The translations under genes and the position numbers were made by a program. Positions 25,438 to 34,455 of a stretch of DNA of 64,000 nt are shown piece by piece. Origin of the DNA: Streptomyces kurssanovii (GTDB taxonomy: Bacteria > Actinomycetota > Actinomycetes > Streptomycetales > Streptomycetaceae). Where the stretch lies: assembly GCF_014649695.1 (NCBI RefSeq), contig NZ_BMTN01000001.1:372001-436000 (forward strand), written 5' to 3'. Under the pieces are notes generated by a model. The model was given only the letters and a program-made list of their open reading frames with translations, was not told where the DNA came from and did no database searches. Position 1 is the stretch's first letter, and the number at the start of each line of letters is the position of its first letter.

Positions 25438-27012
25438 ATGCACTTACGACCCGCCCTCGCGTGCGCCGGCCTGCTCGCCGGCGCGCTCGTCGCGCTGTCC
25501 GGCAACCCGGCGCAGGCCGCGTCGATCCGCTACGAGGCCGAGACCTCCGCCGCGATCTGTACCGGCACCATCGACTCCGACTGGTCCGGCTACTCCGGCA
25601 GCGGGTTCTGCAACGGCACCAACCAGACCGGCGCCTACGCGCAGTTCACCGTGAACGCCCCCTCCGCCGGCACGGCGATCCTGGGCGTGCGCTTCGCCAA
25701 CGGAAGCGGCACCGCGCGGCCCGCCACCGTCACGGTGAACGGCTCGACGGTCGCATCGGCGTCGTTCGAGGGCACCGGCGCCTGGGGCACGTGGTCGACG
25801 AAGACGCTCACGGTGCCGGTACGGGCGGGCAGCAACACGATCCGGCTCAGCCCGACCACGTCCGCAGGTCTGTCCAACATCGACTACCTCGACGTCGAGA
25901 CGAGCGGCGACACCACCACCCCGCCGCCGTCGGGATCGGCGCTGCACGTGGCGCCGAACGGCACCGACAGCGCCTCCGGAACACAGTCGGACCCGACGAC
26001 GCTCACCTCCGTGATCAGCCGCATCACTCCCGGCGGGACGATCTACCTGCGCGGCGGGACCTACCGCCACTCGCAGACGGTCACCATCCCCCAGGGCAAC
26101 AACGGCACCTCGGGCGACCGCACGGAACTGGCCGCGTACCCGGGGGAGACCCCCGTACTGAACTTCTCGGCCCAGAGTGAGGCCCCGGCGAACCGCGGGC
26201 TCGCCGTGAACGGGTCGTACTGGCACGTCAAGGGCATCGTCATCGAGCGCGCCGGTGACAACGGGATCTTCGTCGGCGGCAGCAACAACATCTTCGAGCG
26301 CACGGTGACACGCTTCAACCGCGACACCGGGCTGCAGCTCTCGCGCATGCTCTCCAGCACCCCGCGCGACCAGTGGCCGTCCAACAACCTCGTCCTGAGC
26401 GCCGAGTCGCACGACAACGCCGACTCCGACGGCGAGGACGCCGACGGCTTCGCCGCGAAGCTCACCTCCGGACCCGGGAACGTCTTCCGCTACGCCGTGG
26501 CCCACAACAACATCGACGACGGCTGGGACCTCTACACCAAGTCCGACACCGGACCCATCGGCGCCGTGACCATCGAGGACTCCCTCGCGTACGAGAACGG
26601 CACCCTCTCCGACGGCACGCAGAACTCGAGCGGTGACCGCAACGGCTACAAGCTCGGCGGCGAGGACATCGAGGTCGACCACGTCATCCGGCGCAACATC
26701 GCCTACGACAACGGCAAGCACGGGTTCACCTACAACAGGAACCCGGGCACGATGACGGTGTCGGACAACATCAGCATCGACAACGCCCAGCGCAACTTCT
26801 CCTTCGACGCGGGCACTTCGGTGTTCCGGAACAACTTCTCGTGCCGCAGCGGCGACGGCTCGAACGACAAGACCGTGGGCAACGCCGACGGCTCGAACCA
26901 GTTCTGGTCCGGCTCCAACGGGTCCCGCTGCTCGTCCGGAGCGCTGAACTGGTCGTACGGGGCTGACGGCCGCCTGAACGTCACCTTCGGGGGCCGGTCG
27001 GCCACACCGTGA
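25438..27012 (+). CDS. Secreted pectate lyase-like parallel beta-helix protein with CBM
   Basis: A 524-residue secreted protein. A signal peptide (1-27) ends at PAQA. Next comes a carbohydrate-binding module of the CBM35/CBM6 kind (about 30-155, RYEAETSAAIC). A TTTPPPSG linker leads to a right-handed beta-helix resembling PL9 pectate lyases (DGFAAKLTSGPGNVF, DDGWDLYTKSDTGPIG, NRNGYKLGG). It should cleave pectic polysaccharides outside the cell. Codon 3 is TTA (25444-25446), so translation would need the bldA tRNA. A ggag site precedes the ATG, and a hairpin terminator follows. Confidence 0.9.
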   Translation: MHLRPALACAGLLAGALVALSGNPAQAASIRYEAETSAAICTGTIDSDWSGYSGSGFCNGTNQTGAYAQFTVNAPSAGTAILGVRFANGSGTARPATVTVNGSTVASASFEGTGAWGTWSTKTLTVPVRAGSNTIRLSPTTSAGLSNIDYLDVETSGDTTTPPPSGSALHVAPNGTDSASGTQSDPTTLTSVISRITPGGTIYLRGGTYRHSQTVTIPQGNNGTSGDRTELAAYPGETPVLNFSAQSEAPANRGLAVNGSYWHVKGIVIERAGDNGIFVGGSNNIFERTVTRFNRDTGLQLSRMLSSTPRDQWPSNNLVLSAESHDNADSDGEDADGFAAKLTSGPGNVFRYAVAHNNIDDGWDLYTKSDTGPIGAVTIEDSLAYENGTLSDGTQNSSGDRNGYKLGGEDIEVDHVIRRNIAYDNGKHGFTYNRNPGTMTVSDNISIDNAQRNFSFDAGTSVFRNNFSCRSGDGSNDKTVGNADGSNQFWSGSNGSRCSSGALNWSYGADGRLNVTFGGRSATP

Positions 27013-27037
27013 CCTGCCGCCGTGCACCGGGACATCC

Positions 27038-27075
27038 CTGCCCGGCCCGTCCGTTTCACCGGACGGGCCAGGCAG
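27038..27075 (+). terminator. Hairpin terminator after the pectate lyase gene
   Basis: A 16-bp stem with one mismatch (27038-27053 with 27060-27075; arms CTGCCCGGCCCGTCCG and CGGACGGGCCAGGCAG) and a six-base loop lies 26 bp after the stop. The U tract is weak, as is usual in Streptomyces. Confidence 0.72.
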
Positions 27076-27206
27076 TCCCGTCTTCTCAGTACGGCCGGCA
27101 CCGCTGACGCGTCACCCGGCGCCACGGAGAACTCGACCACACTCACCGGGACGTGATGTCTGGTAGATCTTCGGCATTGGGCAAAGGTCAGGCGGGAGGT
27201 GCGGAG

Positions 27207-27674
27207 ATGAGTTTCCGGTTGGCGGCCTACGCCGTCTGCATCGAGTACGGCCGAGTGCTGCTGGTGCGGCACGTCTCGCCGCAGGGTGAGTCGACCTGGA
27301 CTCTGCCGGGCGGCAGGGTCGAGCACGCGGAGGATCCGTTCGATGCCGTGATCCGGGAAGTTGCTGAGGAGACCGGCTGCGACGCCGACGTCGAACGCTT
27401 GTTGGGCGTGGACTCGAGGGTGATCCCCGCAGCAGCTGCGCGTGCTGGGGTCGAACACCAGAATGTCGGCATCTTCTACCGCGTCCGCATCACCGGCGGC
27501 CATCTCCGGCCTGAGCCGAACGGCGAGACCGCCGAGCCGGTCTGGATCCCCGTTCCCGGCGTCGCGCGCCTGCGTCGGTCGTCACTGGTGGACGTCGGCG
27601 TCGCCCTGGCGCAAACCGTCCCGGCCACCGGCCATGTCGGCCCTGTGCCGATCGGCGGCCTGATCCAGCACTGA
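27207..27674 (+). CDS. Nudix hydrolase
   Basis: A 155-residue Nudix protein. The Nudix box is GRVEHAEDPFDAVIREVAEE followed by TG, matching Gx5Ex7REUxEExGU (about residues 36-58). It binds divalent metal and hydrolyses nucleoside-diphosphate-linked compounds; the specificity is not readable. The ATG at 27207 is chosen for the ggaggt site at 27195-27200 rather than upstream in-frame starts. It is a single gene between the pectate lyase terminator and a convergent MerR gene. Confidence 0.9.
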   Translation: MSFRLAAYAVCIEYGRVLLVRHVSPQGESTWTLPGGRVEHAEDPFDAVIREVAEETGCDADVERLLGVDSRVIPAAAARAGVEHQNVGIFYRVRITGGHLRPEPNGETAEPVWIPVPGVARLRRSSLVDVGVALAQTVPATGHVGPVPIGGLIQH

Positions 27675-27772
27675 GGCGCCACCAGCTGTCCGGCCCGCTT
27701 GGCAGACATCCGGCTCACACGGATCGCGGAAGGCGGCCGGGCACATGGCACAGACCGACGCACCATGGCCAT

Positions 27773-28180
27773 TCAGGCGGGCATCGGCTGCAAGTCGGCC
27801 TCGTCGAAGGGCGGGTAGCTCTCGCCACCCATGCGCTCGGCCGCGTCGATGTAGTCGGTGAGAACGTCGCGGGACCGGGCGAGCGTGGCCATCTGGTCGT
27901 CCAGCCGCCGCAGCCGTGACCGCATCGCGGCCAGCAACTCGGGGCAGCCGATCAGCTCCGGGGCCTCCCCGACCGCACAGGGCAGCAGATACGCGATGTC
28001 CTCGGAGGACAACCCGGCACCGAGCAGGTGCCGGATCTGCTTCACCCGCAGCACGGCGCTCTCCTCGTACTCGCGATAGCCGTTCGCGCCGCGGTCCGCC
28101 TCCAGCAGGCCCTGGGCCTCGTAATAGCGCAACTGGTGGGCGTTGACGCCCGTCCGGCGACTGAGTTCCCCGATCCGCAT
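27773..28180 (-). CDS. MerR family transcriptional regulator
   Basis: A 135-residue MerR protein with the canonical N-terminus MRIGELSRRTGVNAHQLRYYE, the wing ANGYREYEE and a dimerisation coiled coil (LLAAMRSRLRRLDDQMATL). Cys residues lie at about 68 and 79 (LPCAVGE, IGCPEL), but no full metal-binding motif is present. It is divergent from an imine-reductase-type gene, with a 49-bp gap that contains a classic MerR-type promoter, so it probably activates that gene. Confidence 0.9.
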   Translation of the reverse strand: MRIGELSRRTGVNAHQLRYYEAQGLLEADRGANGYREYEESAVLRVKQIRHLLGAGLSSEDIAYLLPCAVGEAPELIGCPELLAAMRSRLRRLDDQMATLARSRDVLTDYIDAAERMGGESYPPFDEADLQPMPA

Positions 28181-28191
28181 CGAAACCTCGC

Positions 28192-28223
28192 TTGACCTTC
28201 ACACCGGTATCAACGTTGACGAT
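28192..28223 (+). promoter_or_regulatory. MerR-activated promoter with a dyad in an overlong spacer
   Basis: TTGACC (28192-28197) and a weak GACGAT (28218-28223) are 20 bp apart, the stretched spacing of MerR targets. A dyad centred on ACCGGT (28203-28208) fills the spacer: outward matches AC-TT-A pair with T-AA-GT over 28195-28216. The predicted message would start next to or within the first codons of the ATG at 28230, so it is nearly leaderless. Confidence 0.68.
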
Positions 28224-28229
28224 GCTGCC

Positions 28230-29117
28230 ATGAACAACGAACCCGACACACCTGTGACAGTCATCGGACTCGGACTGATGGGCCAGGCACTCGCCGGCGC
28301 CTTCCTGAAAGCCGGGCATCCCACAACCGTGTGGAACCGTACGGCCGCCAAGGCCGACCAGTTGGTGGCCGACGGCGCGCTGTTGGCGCCAACGGTCGGC
28401 GAGGCGATCAAGGCAGGATCCCTGACGATCATCTGCGTGACCGACTACGAGGCCGTGCGGGAACTGCTCGGCGCGAGCGATGTCGAGCTGCACGGCACGA
28501 CGTTGATCAACCTGACCTCGGGCGACGCGGCCCAGGCCCGGGAAGCCGCCCGATGGGCCGAACAGCGAGGCGCCCGCTACCTGGACGGCGCCATCATGGC
28601 CGTCCCGCCGGCCGTCGGAACCGCGGAGGCGGTGATTCTGCACAGCGGTCCGCAGCCGGACTTCGAGGCGCACAAGCCGACACTCGAGGCCCTCGGCACC
28701 GTCACGTACCTCGGTGCGGACCACGGGCTGGCGTCCCTGTACGACGTGGCCGGCCTGGCCATGATGTGGAGCGTCCTGAACGCCTGGCTCCAGGGAACGG
28801 CCATGCTGCGGACGGCCGGTGTCGACGCCGCGACGTATGCGCCGTTCGCGCAGCAGATCGCCGCCGGGGTGGCCGAATGGCTGCCGGGTTATGCCGAGCA
28901 GATCGACAGGGGTTCCTTCCCGGCCGAGGTGTCCGCGCTGGAGACCGACGCACGGGCGATGTCGCACCTGATCGAGGAGAGCGAGGCGGTGGGGGTCAAC
29001 GCCGAACTGCCGAGGTTGTTCAAGGCGATGGCCGACCGTGCGATCGCCGCCGGGCACGGCGGGGAGCAGTATCCCGTGCTGATCGAAGAGTTCGCCAAAC
29101 CCAACGGCGACGCCTGA
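28230..29117 (+). CDS. NAD(P)-dependent imine reductase-like dehydrogenase
   Basis: A 295-residue protein of the beta-hydroxyacid-dehydrogenase/imine-reductase group. The Rossmann motif is VIGLGLMGQALAGAFLKAGH with TTVWNRT after strand 2, where Asn-Arg-Thr favours NADPH. LINLTSGD, YLDGAIMAVP and LYDVAGLAMM are typical of the imine-reductase branch. The C-terminal half is the helical dimer domain. It probably reduces cyclic imines or related C=N substrates. It is divergent from its likely MerR activator. Confidence 0.85.
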   Translation: MNNEPDTPVTVIGLGLMGQALAGAFLKAGHPTTVWNRTAAKADQLVADGALLAPTVGEAIKAGSLTIICVTDYEAVRELLGASDVELHGTTLINLTSGDAAQAREAARWAEQRGARYLDGAIMAVPPAVGTAEAVILHSGPQPDFEAHKPTLEALGTVTYLGADHGLASLYDVAGLAMMWSVLNAWLQGTAMLRTAGVDAATYAPFAQQIAAGVAEWLPGYAEQIDRGSFPAEVSALETDARAMSHLIEESEAVGVNAELPRLFKAMADRAIAAGHGGEQYPVLIEEFAKPNGDA

Positions 29118-29567
29118 CCGATCCCGACTCGGTCAGTCGGCGTTGGGGATGCCTGGCGAGCTGGCTGACCTGAGGTGAGTTCTGCTTGCGGGGGCGACGT
29201 AGTCGAACCAGTCGCCCCCGGCGTATTCGGTCCATCGGGTGGCGTTGCTGATGCTGGTCGCGGTGACATCGGCGAGGTCGGATGCCGGCAGGTCCGCGGC
29301 CAGGACGAGGCGTGCGCTGTTCCGGTCGGCACGGGTGTGACCTGCCGGCCGATCGCGCGGAACACGTCCGACGCGCCGTTGCCTCCTGGGGAACGGCAAC
29401 CCGACAGGCCACCACTGCCACTGAATCACCGATCCCGTGCCCGACCAGGGGGACACAGCGATCACGTCCAGGAGGGCAACAGCTCCTCGGTGTGTCCACC
29501 ACAGGGAGGTCCCCCGGAGCATCACCGACCGGTGAATCCGGGCTCAGTCACTCATAAGGTGGGCGCT
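29118..29567. other. 450-bp gap, possible decayed sequence
   Basis: An open minus-strand frame at 29133-29525 contains LVLAADLPASDLADV and YAGGDWFDYVAPAS, which look protein-like. No family could be assigned and there is no good start. The last 40 bp hold the upstream region of the SMI1-like gene with an aaggtggg site. Confidence 0.35.
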
Positions 29568-30254
29568 ATGAGCGATGTCATACAGGCTTGGTCCCGCATC
29601 GAGAACTGGCTTCACCAGCACCAGTGCACTGCCGACCTCGAAGCCCTGCGCCCCCCGGCCTCTGAGGAGGCCGTCCAGTCCCTCCAGGACGCCCTCCCAT
29701 ATCCGCTTCATCCCCACCTTGTGCAATGGCTGCGGATTCACGATGGTGCTCTGCCAGGGAGTTCCCTCTGGCCGTTCCGGTACTCCCCGATCAAGGCTGA
29801 AGGCATGGAGGGTGGTCCGCAGCATTTCAGGGAGGCTTTTGATGATTTCCGCAGTGAATTCACGGATGACGGGTTGGATCCCGAAGGCCCGGAAGGGCCG
29901 TGGGATCCGCCGAACGCATACGAGTTCTGGGTGCCCATCGCAGTCACCAACACCGGTGAGTACCTCGCGGTCGATCACCGTCCTGGCGACACCTACGGAA
30001 GCGTCCGGGAGATCGATTATGAAGGTTCGGATCCGTGGGGCGTGATCCGGTGGGCGAGCCTGGGGGAAATGCTCGACGAGATCGCGGGCGGCCTTGAATC
30101 CGGCTCGGGCGTCCAGGGCAGCGGGCGAACGTATCGATACGTCCCCCAAGTGATCCAGACCCCACCGACCATCACCGACCCCGCACTGTCCGGGGCGCCG
30201 GTGGTGATCGACGGAGATCTGGTGAATCGCCTCGACTGGCGGATCGAGCGATAG
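29568..30254 (+). CDS. SMI1/KNR4 (SUKH) family protein, candidate immunity protein
   Basis: A 228-residue protein with the SUKH pattern: an N-terminal helix (VIQAWSRIENWLHQH), then LRPPASEEAVQSLQDAL and LHPHLVQWLRIHDGA, the WPFRYSPI strand, and YEFWVPIAVTNTGEYLAVDH. SUKH proteins are a major immunity family against secreted or polymorphic nuclease toxins. Here the gene faces, tail to tail, a 1189-residue secreted protein that ends in a NucA/NucB nuclease. The immunity role is inferred from that context; free-standing SMI1 proteins also exist. Confidence 0.82.
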   Translation: MSDVIQAWSRIENWLHQHQCTADLEALRPPASEEAVQSLQDALPYPLHPHLVQWLRIHDGALPGSSLWPFRYSPIKAEGMEGGPQHFREAFDDFRSEFTDDGLDPEGPEGPWDPPNAYEFWVPIAVTNTGEYLAVDHRPGDTYGSVREIDYEGSDPWGVIRWASLGEMLDEIAGGLESGSGVQGSGRTYRYVPQVIQTPPTITDPALSGAPVVIDGDLVNRLDWRIER

Positions 30255-30265
30255 AATCCGCTATG

Positions 30266-30300
30266 AAGGGGCCCCGCTCAATAGATGGGCGGGGCCCCTT
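30266..30300. terminator. Bidirectional terminator between SMI1 and toxin genes
   Basis: A perfect 12-bp stem (30266-30277, AAGGGGCCCCGC, with 30289-30300) and an 11-base loop lie in the 57-bp gap between the two convergent genes. AA and TT flank the stem ends, and it is followed by cttctt on the plus strand, so it can stop transcription from both sides. Confidence 0.85.
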
Positions 30301-30311
30301 CTTCTTACGCG

Positions 30312-33300
30312 CTACGGCCTGACCAGGCCTGGGGCGTCAATGAAATAGGGATCTTCGTCCAGCATCCTCTGCTTGGAATAGAACCCGTTGAGACGGCGAC
30401 CTGCCGTTTCGTTCTGACCACCGTGCATCGACGCTCGGGCGCACTTCTCCTTGTACGTGGGAGTGCCGCCGAAGGGCGGGCGCTCATCGTCGTACACACG
30501 CCATTTGCCGTCACCACCCTTGCGTGCGTACGCCTGAAGGCATTCGCCTCCATTGGCGACCCCGGTCGCTCCGCCACTTTCCTTCGTACTTGCGAAGGCG
30601 TACTCGTCACACTGAACAGCCGCGTTCTTGTTCGCCGGATCGGGAGTGGCCAGCGGGTGCGCTACGAGCTGGTACGCCCCGCTCTTGGGGCAGACGACCC
30701 CGCGGTTGGCATCCGCCTTCGCTCCGTCGAATTCACGGCGCAAAGGACTGTTGTGCTTCTTGCTGCCGGGATGCCAATCGAGTTTGTCTCGCATCTCCAG
30801 GTAGTACAGGGCGGCACCCTCAGCGTTCTTCAGCTTCAGGTTGAACGTCGGCGTGTACTTCGGGAAGACACAGCCCACCGAGGTGTTGGCGCGCATGATC
30901 TGGTCGCAACGGACCTGCTCCCAGAACACCCAACTCGGTTCGGTGATCTTCACCGAGGCGGGCGCGGCGGACGCCTTGAAGCCGAGGAAGTTGCCCCGGT
31001 CGAACTTCTGCTGCTGACCGGCCGCGGCGGTCTTCCAGGTGAACTTGCGCGTCTGGACCGTCTGTTCGGTCACCGAGGAGGTGGTGGTCCAGGAGGTCGG
31101 CCCGGTGAATTCGGGACCGACGAACTCCCTCTGGCAGACTGTGTCACCGCCGCACGTGACGTCCCAGTAGTCGAGCGTCACGGTGCCGAGCGCGCCGTCG
31201 ATGGACAGGGGCGCGATGGTGTTCTGCTGAAGCCACTCAGCGCCCTTGGTGCCCTTCGTGTTCAGCTTGATCTCTTCGCGGACGAGGAACATGGCCGTGC
31301 CGATGAGCTTGGGCGGCTCATTGGGGCTGATTCGCCACCATTGGGCCACTACGCCGATCTTGTGGCAGCCCTCATCGCGGGTGAGCGTGTATCCGCCGAC
31401 GGTCGGGTCGTTGCACCAGGGGACAAGAGGGTTGGCGGGCGCCGCGAGCGCCTTCGCTGCTCTTCCTATCTCTGCGTTGTAGGTACGGCTCTGACACAGC
31501 TCGATCTCAGTGTTGTCGGTCTTGTGACAGTGGCTCCGGTCCCCTGGCTGCGGATCGGTCGTGACGCCGTCCGGGGAGGCTTGCTTCTCTGGAGTGTCCA
31601 CCTCCTCATACGGCTCCTCCTCCGGGTCCACCGGCTCCTCGGGCTGTTCGCCGGAATCCGGTACGGCGGTGTCGCCACTGATCGGAGCCTTGCCCGTGCC
31701 GTAGTCGTAGACCTTCTCCGCGCCCTTGTTGTCCGCGCGGTCGACCGTGCGCCCCTCGGTCCGGTTCATGTCACGCTCAGCGGGCGTGCCCGTCACGGTG
31801 CTGGGCCGGCCCGCGACAGCGGGCTTCTCGGCACTCCAGGCGCCACCGTTGGTACGGCTCTCGACGCCGCGGACGTCGTCACCGGCCGCAGGCGTGATAT
31901 CGAACTTGCCGTCGCCCTTGTTCGGCGTCCACGCGCCCTCGGGATAGTCGGGCGAAGTAATCTTCGAAGGAGCCGGCGGTGCGGTGGTGTCGACGACGAA
32001 CTGGGTCCAGGGCGACCAGTTGAGGTTGTAGTGGGTGCCGTCGTAGGCGTTGGTGCGGAACTTGTACGTCCGGCCGTCCTTGAGCTGTCCCGCAGGGACG
32101 GTCACGCTCACCGGCTTGCCCTGGTCCCCGTACGGGGACAGGAGAAGCCCCTCACCGAGCGGTGTCGTGATGGGTGTGTTGGTGGCGGCGTCGTAGACCT
32201 GGAACGTGCCGTTGACCTGGTCGCCGTCCGCGTCGGTGAAGGTGTCGCGCAGGACGGGTGTGGTGGTGTTGACGGCCCACACGCCGGCGTAGGACTTGAA
32301 GGGCGCACCGGCCTGTCGACTGGTGCCGTCCGAGGGCCGGTAGTTGTAGGTGACGCTCAGCTTGGGCTGGTTGGCCGCGTTGTTCGCGGAGTTGACCCGC
32401 TTCCACTCGAGCGTGTCGCTCTCGCTGGTGGCACGCAGCCCCATGCCGGAGACGTTCCACTGCTGGCCGGCCCAGTACTGGGCGAGAGTGGTGACGTCCG
32501 CTGTGATCCACCCGTCGGCGGTCGTACAACCCGGGTTGCCACGGGTGGCGGTCGAGGTCGCGTACTTCGCGCCCATGGCGGGCTGGTTCGTCCACCGGCT
32601 CGAGGTGGTGGCGTTGTTCGCCGCCCACACCTCCCACGGCTGCGCGGTGCAGTCGGTGTTGCCCGAGTGGAAGTTCCACAGGGACAGGGTCGCCTTCGAC
32701 ACGAGTGCGTCCGCGATGGGAGCCGTGTTCCAGGTGATGAAGGAGCGGGCGGTGCGGTAGGTGCCGTCCGCGTTCTTGGTGCCCGGGTTGCCGAAGTCGA
32801 GCTCGGTGTCGGCCGACCAGTCGACGGTTTCGCCCTGTTGGACGTAGGTGTCGAAGGTGTTGGCCAGCGCGGAGGTGGACGGGTCCACGGTGACCGGGTA
32901 GACCGTCTTCGGGTCGGCGAGGAAGGCGGCGTCGGGCGTGACGACGAGCTCGATCACGCCGTTGCCCTTGTCGACGACCTTCATCCCGACGCGGGCGCGG
33001 TTCTCGTGCTTCCCGGACCGCTTGTCGACCGACGCGTCCCACATCACCGGGGCTGGCATGGTGGCCCGTGCGGCACCGGTCTTTGCGTCGGTGAAGGTGA
33101 CGGAACCGTCCTTGTTCGCGTTCACCTTGAGGCCCTTGGCCCTGACCGGGAGGGTGTACGAGTAGCCGTCGGCGGCAGGCCGCTCCCGTATCTCGACGAA
33201 CTGCTCGAAGCCGGTGCGGGTGGCCTCGACGATCACGTCGGCGCCGGGAACGGTCTCGCGATACCGGGCCGTGGTGCCGTCGATCGCCGGGGAGGGCAGA

Positions 33301-33881
33301 CCACCCTTCCACTGCAGCGTGACGCTCTCCTCGCCCTGGCCGAGGGTGACGAGATCGCGCGGGGCGGCGTCCTTCGCGGCGCGCACCGATGCTGCCTTGG
33401 TGCCGCCCTTGCCGGCGAGGCGCAGGCCCTTCGGGTGGCTCTTCGCGCCCACGGAGCCGTCCGCCGCGCGGGCGAGGGTGACGTCGATCTTCCGCCACGT
33501 GCCGTCGCGCCACACGCGCTCCGGCCCGGAGGTGAGCTCGGTGGTCAGCGTGCCGTCGGGGTTGGCGACGGTGTACGAGGTCTCGGTCGTCTCGTCGGTG
33601 ACGACGACCTTCTTGCCGGTCTTCTTCGCCTCCAGGATCGCCCACGCTTTGGAGCCCTTGGCGTGTGCGGCGGCCCAGGTCATGTCGGAGGCGAGAATCT
33701 CGGCCTCGGACGGCTGGTGGGCCTTCGTCGGGGCCGGCTGCGGCTCGGTGGTTGCCGCGACGGCCGTACCGCCGGAGACGAACGCGGCCTCGGCGACCAG
33801 CAGCAGTGCTGCCGCGGCCGCCGTCCTACGGGACAACCGTCTGCTGCGTTTCGGCCGGAGGAACTGTGTGTCAGGAGACAC
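30312..33881 (-). CDS. Secreted DNRLRE-domain protein with C-terminal NucA/NucB DNase
   Basis: A 1189-residue exported protein. The signal peptide has a basic start (RPKRSRRLSRRT), a hydrophobic core and a cleavage site near AVAA. The N-terminal half contains a DNRLRE adhesive domain (TFDTYVQQGETVDWS, RSFITWNTAPI, SKATLSLWNFHSGN), then a fibronectin-like region and an acidic linker (EEPVDPEEEPYEEVD). The last about 190 residues form a NucA/NucB DNase domain: CDEYAFAST at about 1091-1099, then QNETAGRRLNGFY. Asp1092/Glu1093 correspond to the catalytic acids. This is the architecture of a contact or secreted toxin carrying a nuclease tip. A SUKH gene lies just beyond its 3' end. Confidence 0.88.
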   Translation of the reverse strand: MSPDTQFLRPKRSRRLSRRTAAAAALLLVAEAAFVSGGTAVAATTEPQPAPTKAHQPSEAEILASDMTWAAAHAKGSKAWAILEAKKTGKKVVVTDETTETSYTVANPDGTLTTELTSGPERVWRDGTWRKIDVTLARAADGSVGAKSHPKGLRLAGKGGTKAASVRAAKDAAPRDLVTLGQGEESVTLQWKGGLPSPAIDGTTARYRETVPGADVIVEATRTGFEQFVEIRERPAADGYSYTLPVRAKGLKVNANKDGSVTFTDAKTGAARATMPAPVMWDASVDKRSGKHENRARVGMKVVDKGNGVIELVVTPDAAFLADPKTVYPVTVDPSTSALANTFDTYVQQGETVDWSADTELDFGNPGTKNADGTYRTARSFITWNTAPIADALVSKATLSLWNFHSGNTDCTAQPWEVWAANNATTSSRWTNQPAMGAKYATSTATRGNPGCTTADGWITADVTTLAQYWAGQQWNVSGMGLRATSESDTLEWKRVNSANNAANQPKLSVTYNYRPSDGTSRQAGAPFKSYAGVWAVNTTTPVLRDTFTDADGDQVNGTFQVYDAATNTPITTPLGEGLLLSPYGDQGKPVSVTVPAGQLKDGRTYKFRTNAYDGTHYNLNWSPWTQFVVDTTAPPAPSKITSPDYPEGAWTPNKGDGKFDITPAAGDDVRGVESRTNGGAWSAEKPAVAGRPSTVTGTPAERDMNRTEGRTVDRADNKGAEKVYDYGTGKAPISGDTAVPDSGEQPEEPVDPEEEPYEEVDTPEKQASPDGVTTDPQPGDRSHCHKTDNTEIELCQSRTYNAEIGRAAKALAAPANPLVPWCNDPTVGGYTLTRDEGCHKIGVVAQWWRISPNEPPKLIGTAMFLVREEIKLNTKGTKGAEWLQQNTIAPLSIDGALGTVTLDYWDVTCGGDTVCQREFVGPEFTGPTSWTTTSSVTEQTVQTRKFTWKTAAAGQQQKFDRGNFLGFKASAAPASVKITEPSWVFWEQVRCDQIMRANTSVGCVFPKYTPTFNLKLKNAEGAALYYLEMRDKLDWHPGSKKHNSPLRREFDGAKADANRGVVCPKSGAYQLVAHPLATPDPANKNAAVQCDEYAFASTKESGGATGVANGGECLQAYARKGGDGKWRVYDDERPPFGGTPTYKEKCARASMHGGQNETAGRRLNGFYSKQRMLDEDPYFIDAPGLVRP

Positions 33882-34200
33882 GAAGTGCTGCCTTCCTCGT
33901 GGAAATCAAACATGTGTGCTGGATGCATGCGTGAAGGACGCTATGCGTGCCAAGTGGACGGCAGTAGGGAGGTTTTGGCCGTACGGACGGCTTCGGATTG
34001 CGCAGGCCGCGATGGCGTTGATCTCGCGCAGACGAGACGTCTCAAACATCGGATTGGTCACACGCTGGCGCAGTGCGAGGAGGGGACGTGGCTAGTCGCC
34101 AGTCGCCGATTCGTGGATGTTCCGTGAGTAAACCGTGGGTGTCGGACGAACCGAAGACAAAGCCTCAGGCTGTCCCCAACACGTCGCGGAGAGTGGGGGA
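33882..34200. other. 319-bp upstream region of the secreted nuclease gene
   Basis: No gene recognised. Near 33890-34060 it is less GC-rich than its surroundings and should contain the nuclease gene promoter. A gaggaagg stretch about 12 bases before the GTG at 33881 can serve as its ribosome site. Confidence 0.4.
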
Positions 34201-34455
34201 TTGTGGCTGAAAGTGATCATCCGGGCCCTTGATGCCGAGCAGGCCTGTGGGCGGCCGCCCGATGTGGTCGAGTCGCGCAGTGCTACACGCCACGGCTCCT
34301 TGGTCGGCGGCTTCCACATGGCGGTGGATGTCCATCTGCGCACCTGCGCCCTGGAAGCGGTGGTGGACGTGACCGGGCGCCTCGAGCGCCGCCGTATCCA
34401 CGAGGAGACCGCCGACCGGTTTGGCCACGACCGGGGAGGAATGGACACACAGTGA
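34201..34455 (+). CDS. Small hypothetical protein (doubtful)
   Basis: About 85 residues from a TTG at 34201 (or a GTG at 34213). The frame has high G/C at third positions and contains a plausible LVGGFHMAVDVHLRTCALEA segment, but no family was recognised. A ggagag stretch lies about ten bases before the TTG. The frame is open further upstream to 34135, where codon bias is poor. It could be a real orphan gene or the remnant of one, since the neighbouring DNA is full of fragments. Confidence 0.3.
   Translation: MWLKVIIRALDAEQACGRPPDVVESRSATRHGSLVGGFHMAVDVHLRTCALEAVVDVTGRLERRRIHEETADRFGHDRGGMDTQ

Noticed and set aside
29133-29525. Minus-strand frame with a GGDWFD string resembling PP2C/SpoIIE phosphatases
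   Set aside because: The similarity covers a few residues only and no other phosphatase motif is present; listed as a gap.
30285-34127. A plus-strand open frame of 1280 codons opposite the secreted nuclease gene
   Set aside because: Arg/Gly/Val-rich antisense frame caused by GC bias; the minus-strand frame has a signal peptide and known domains.
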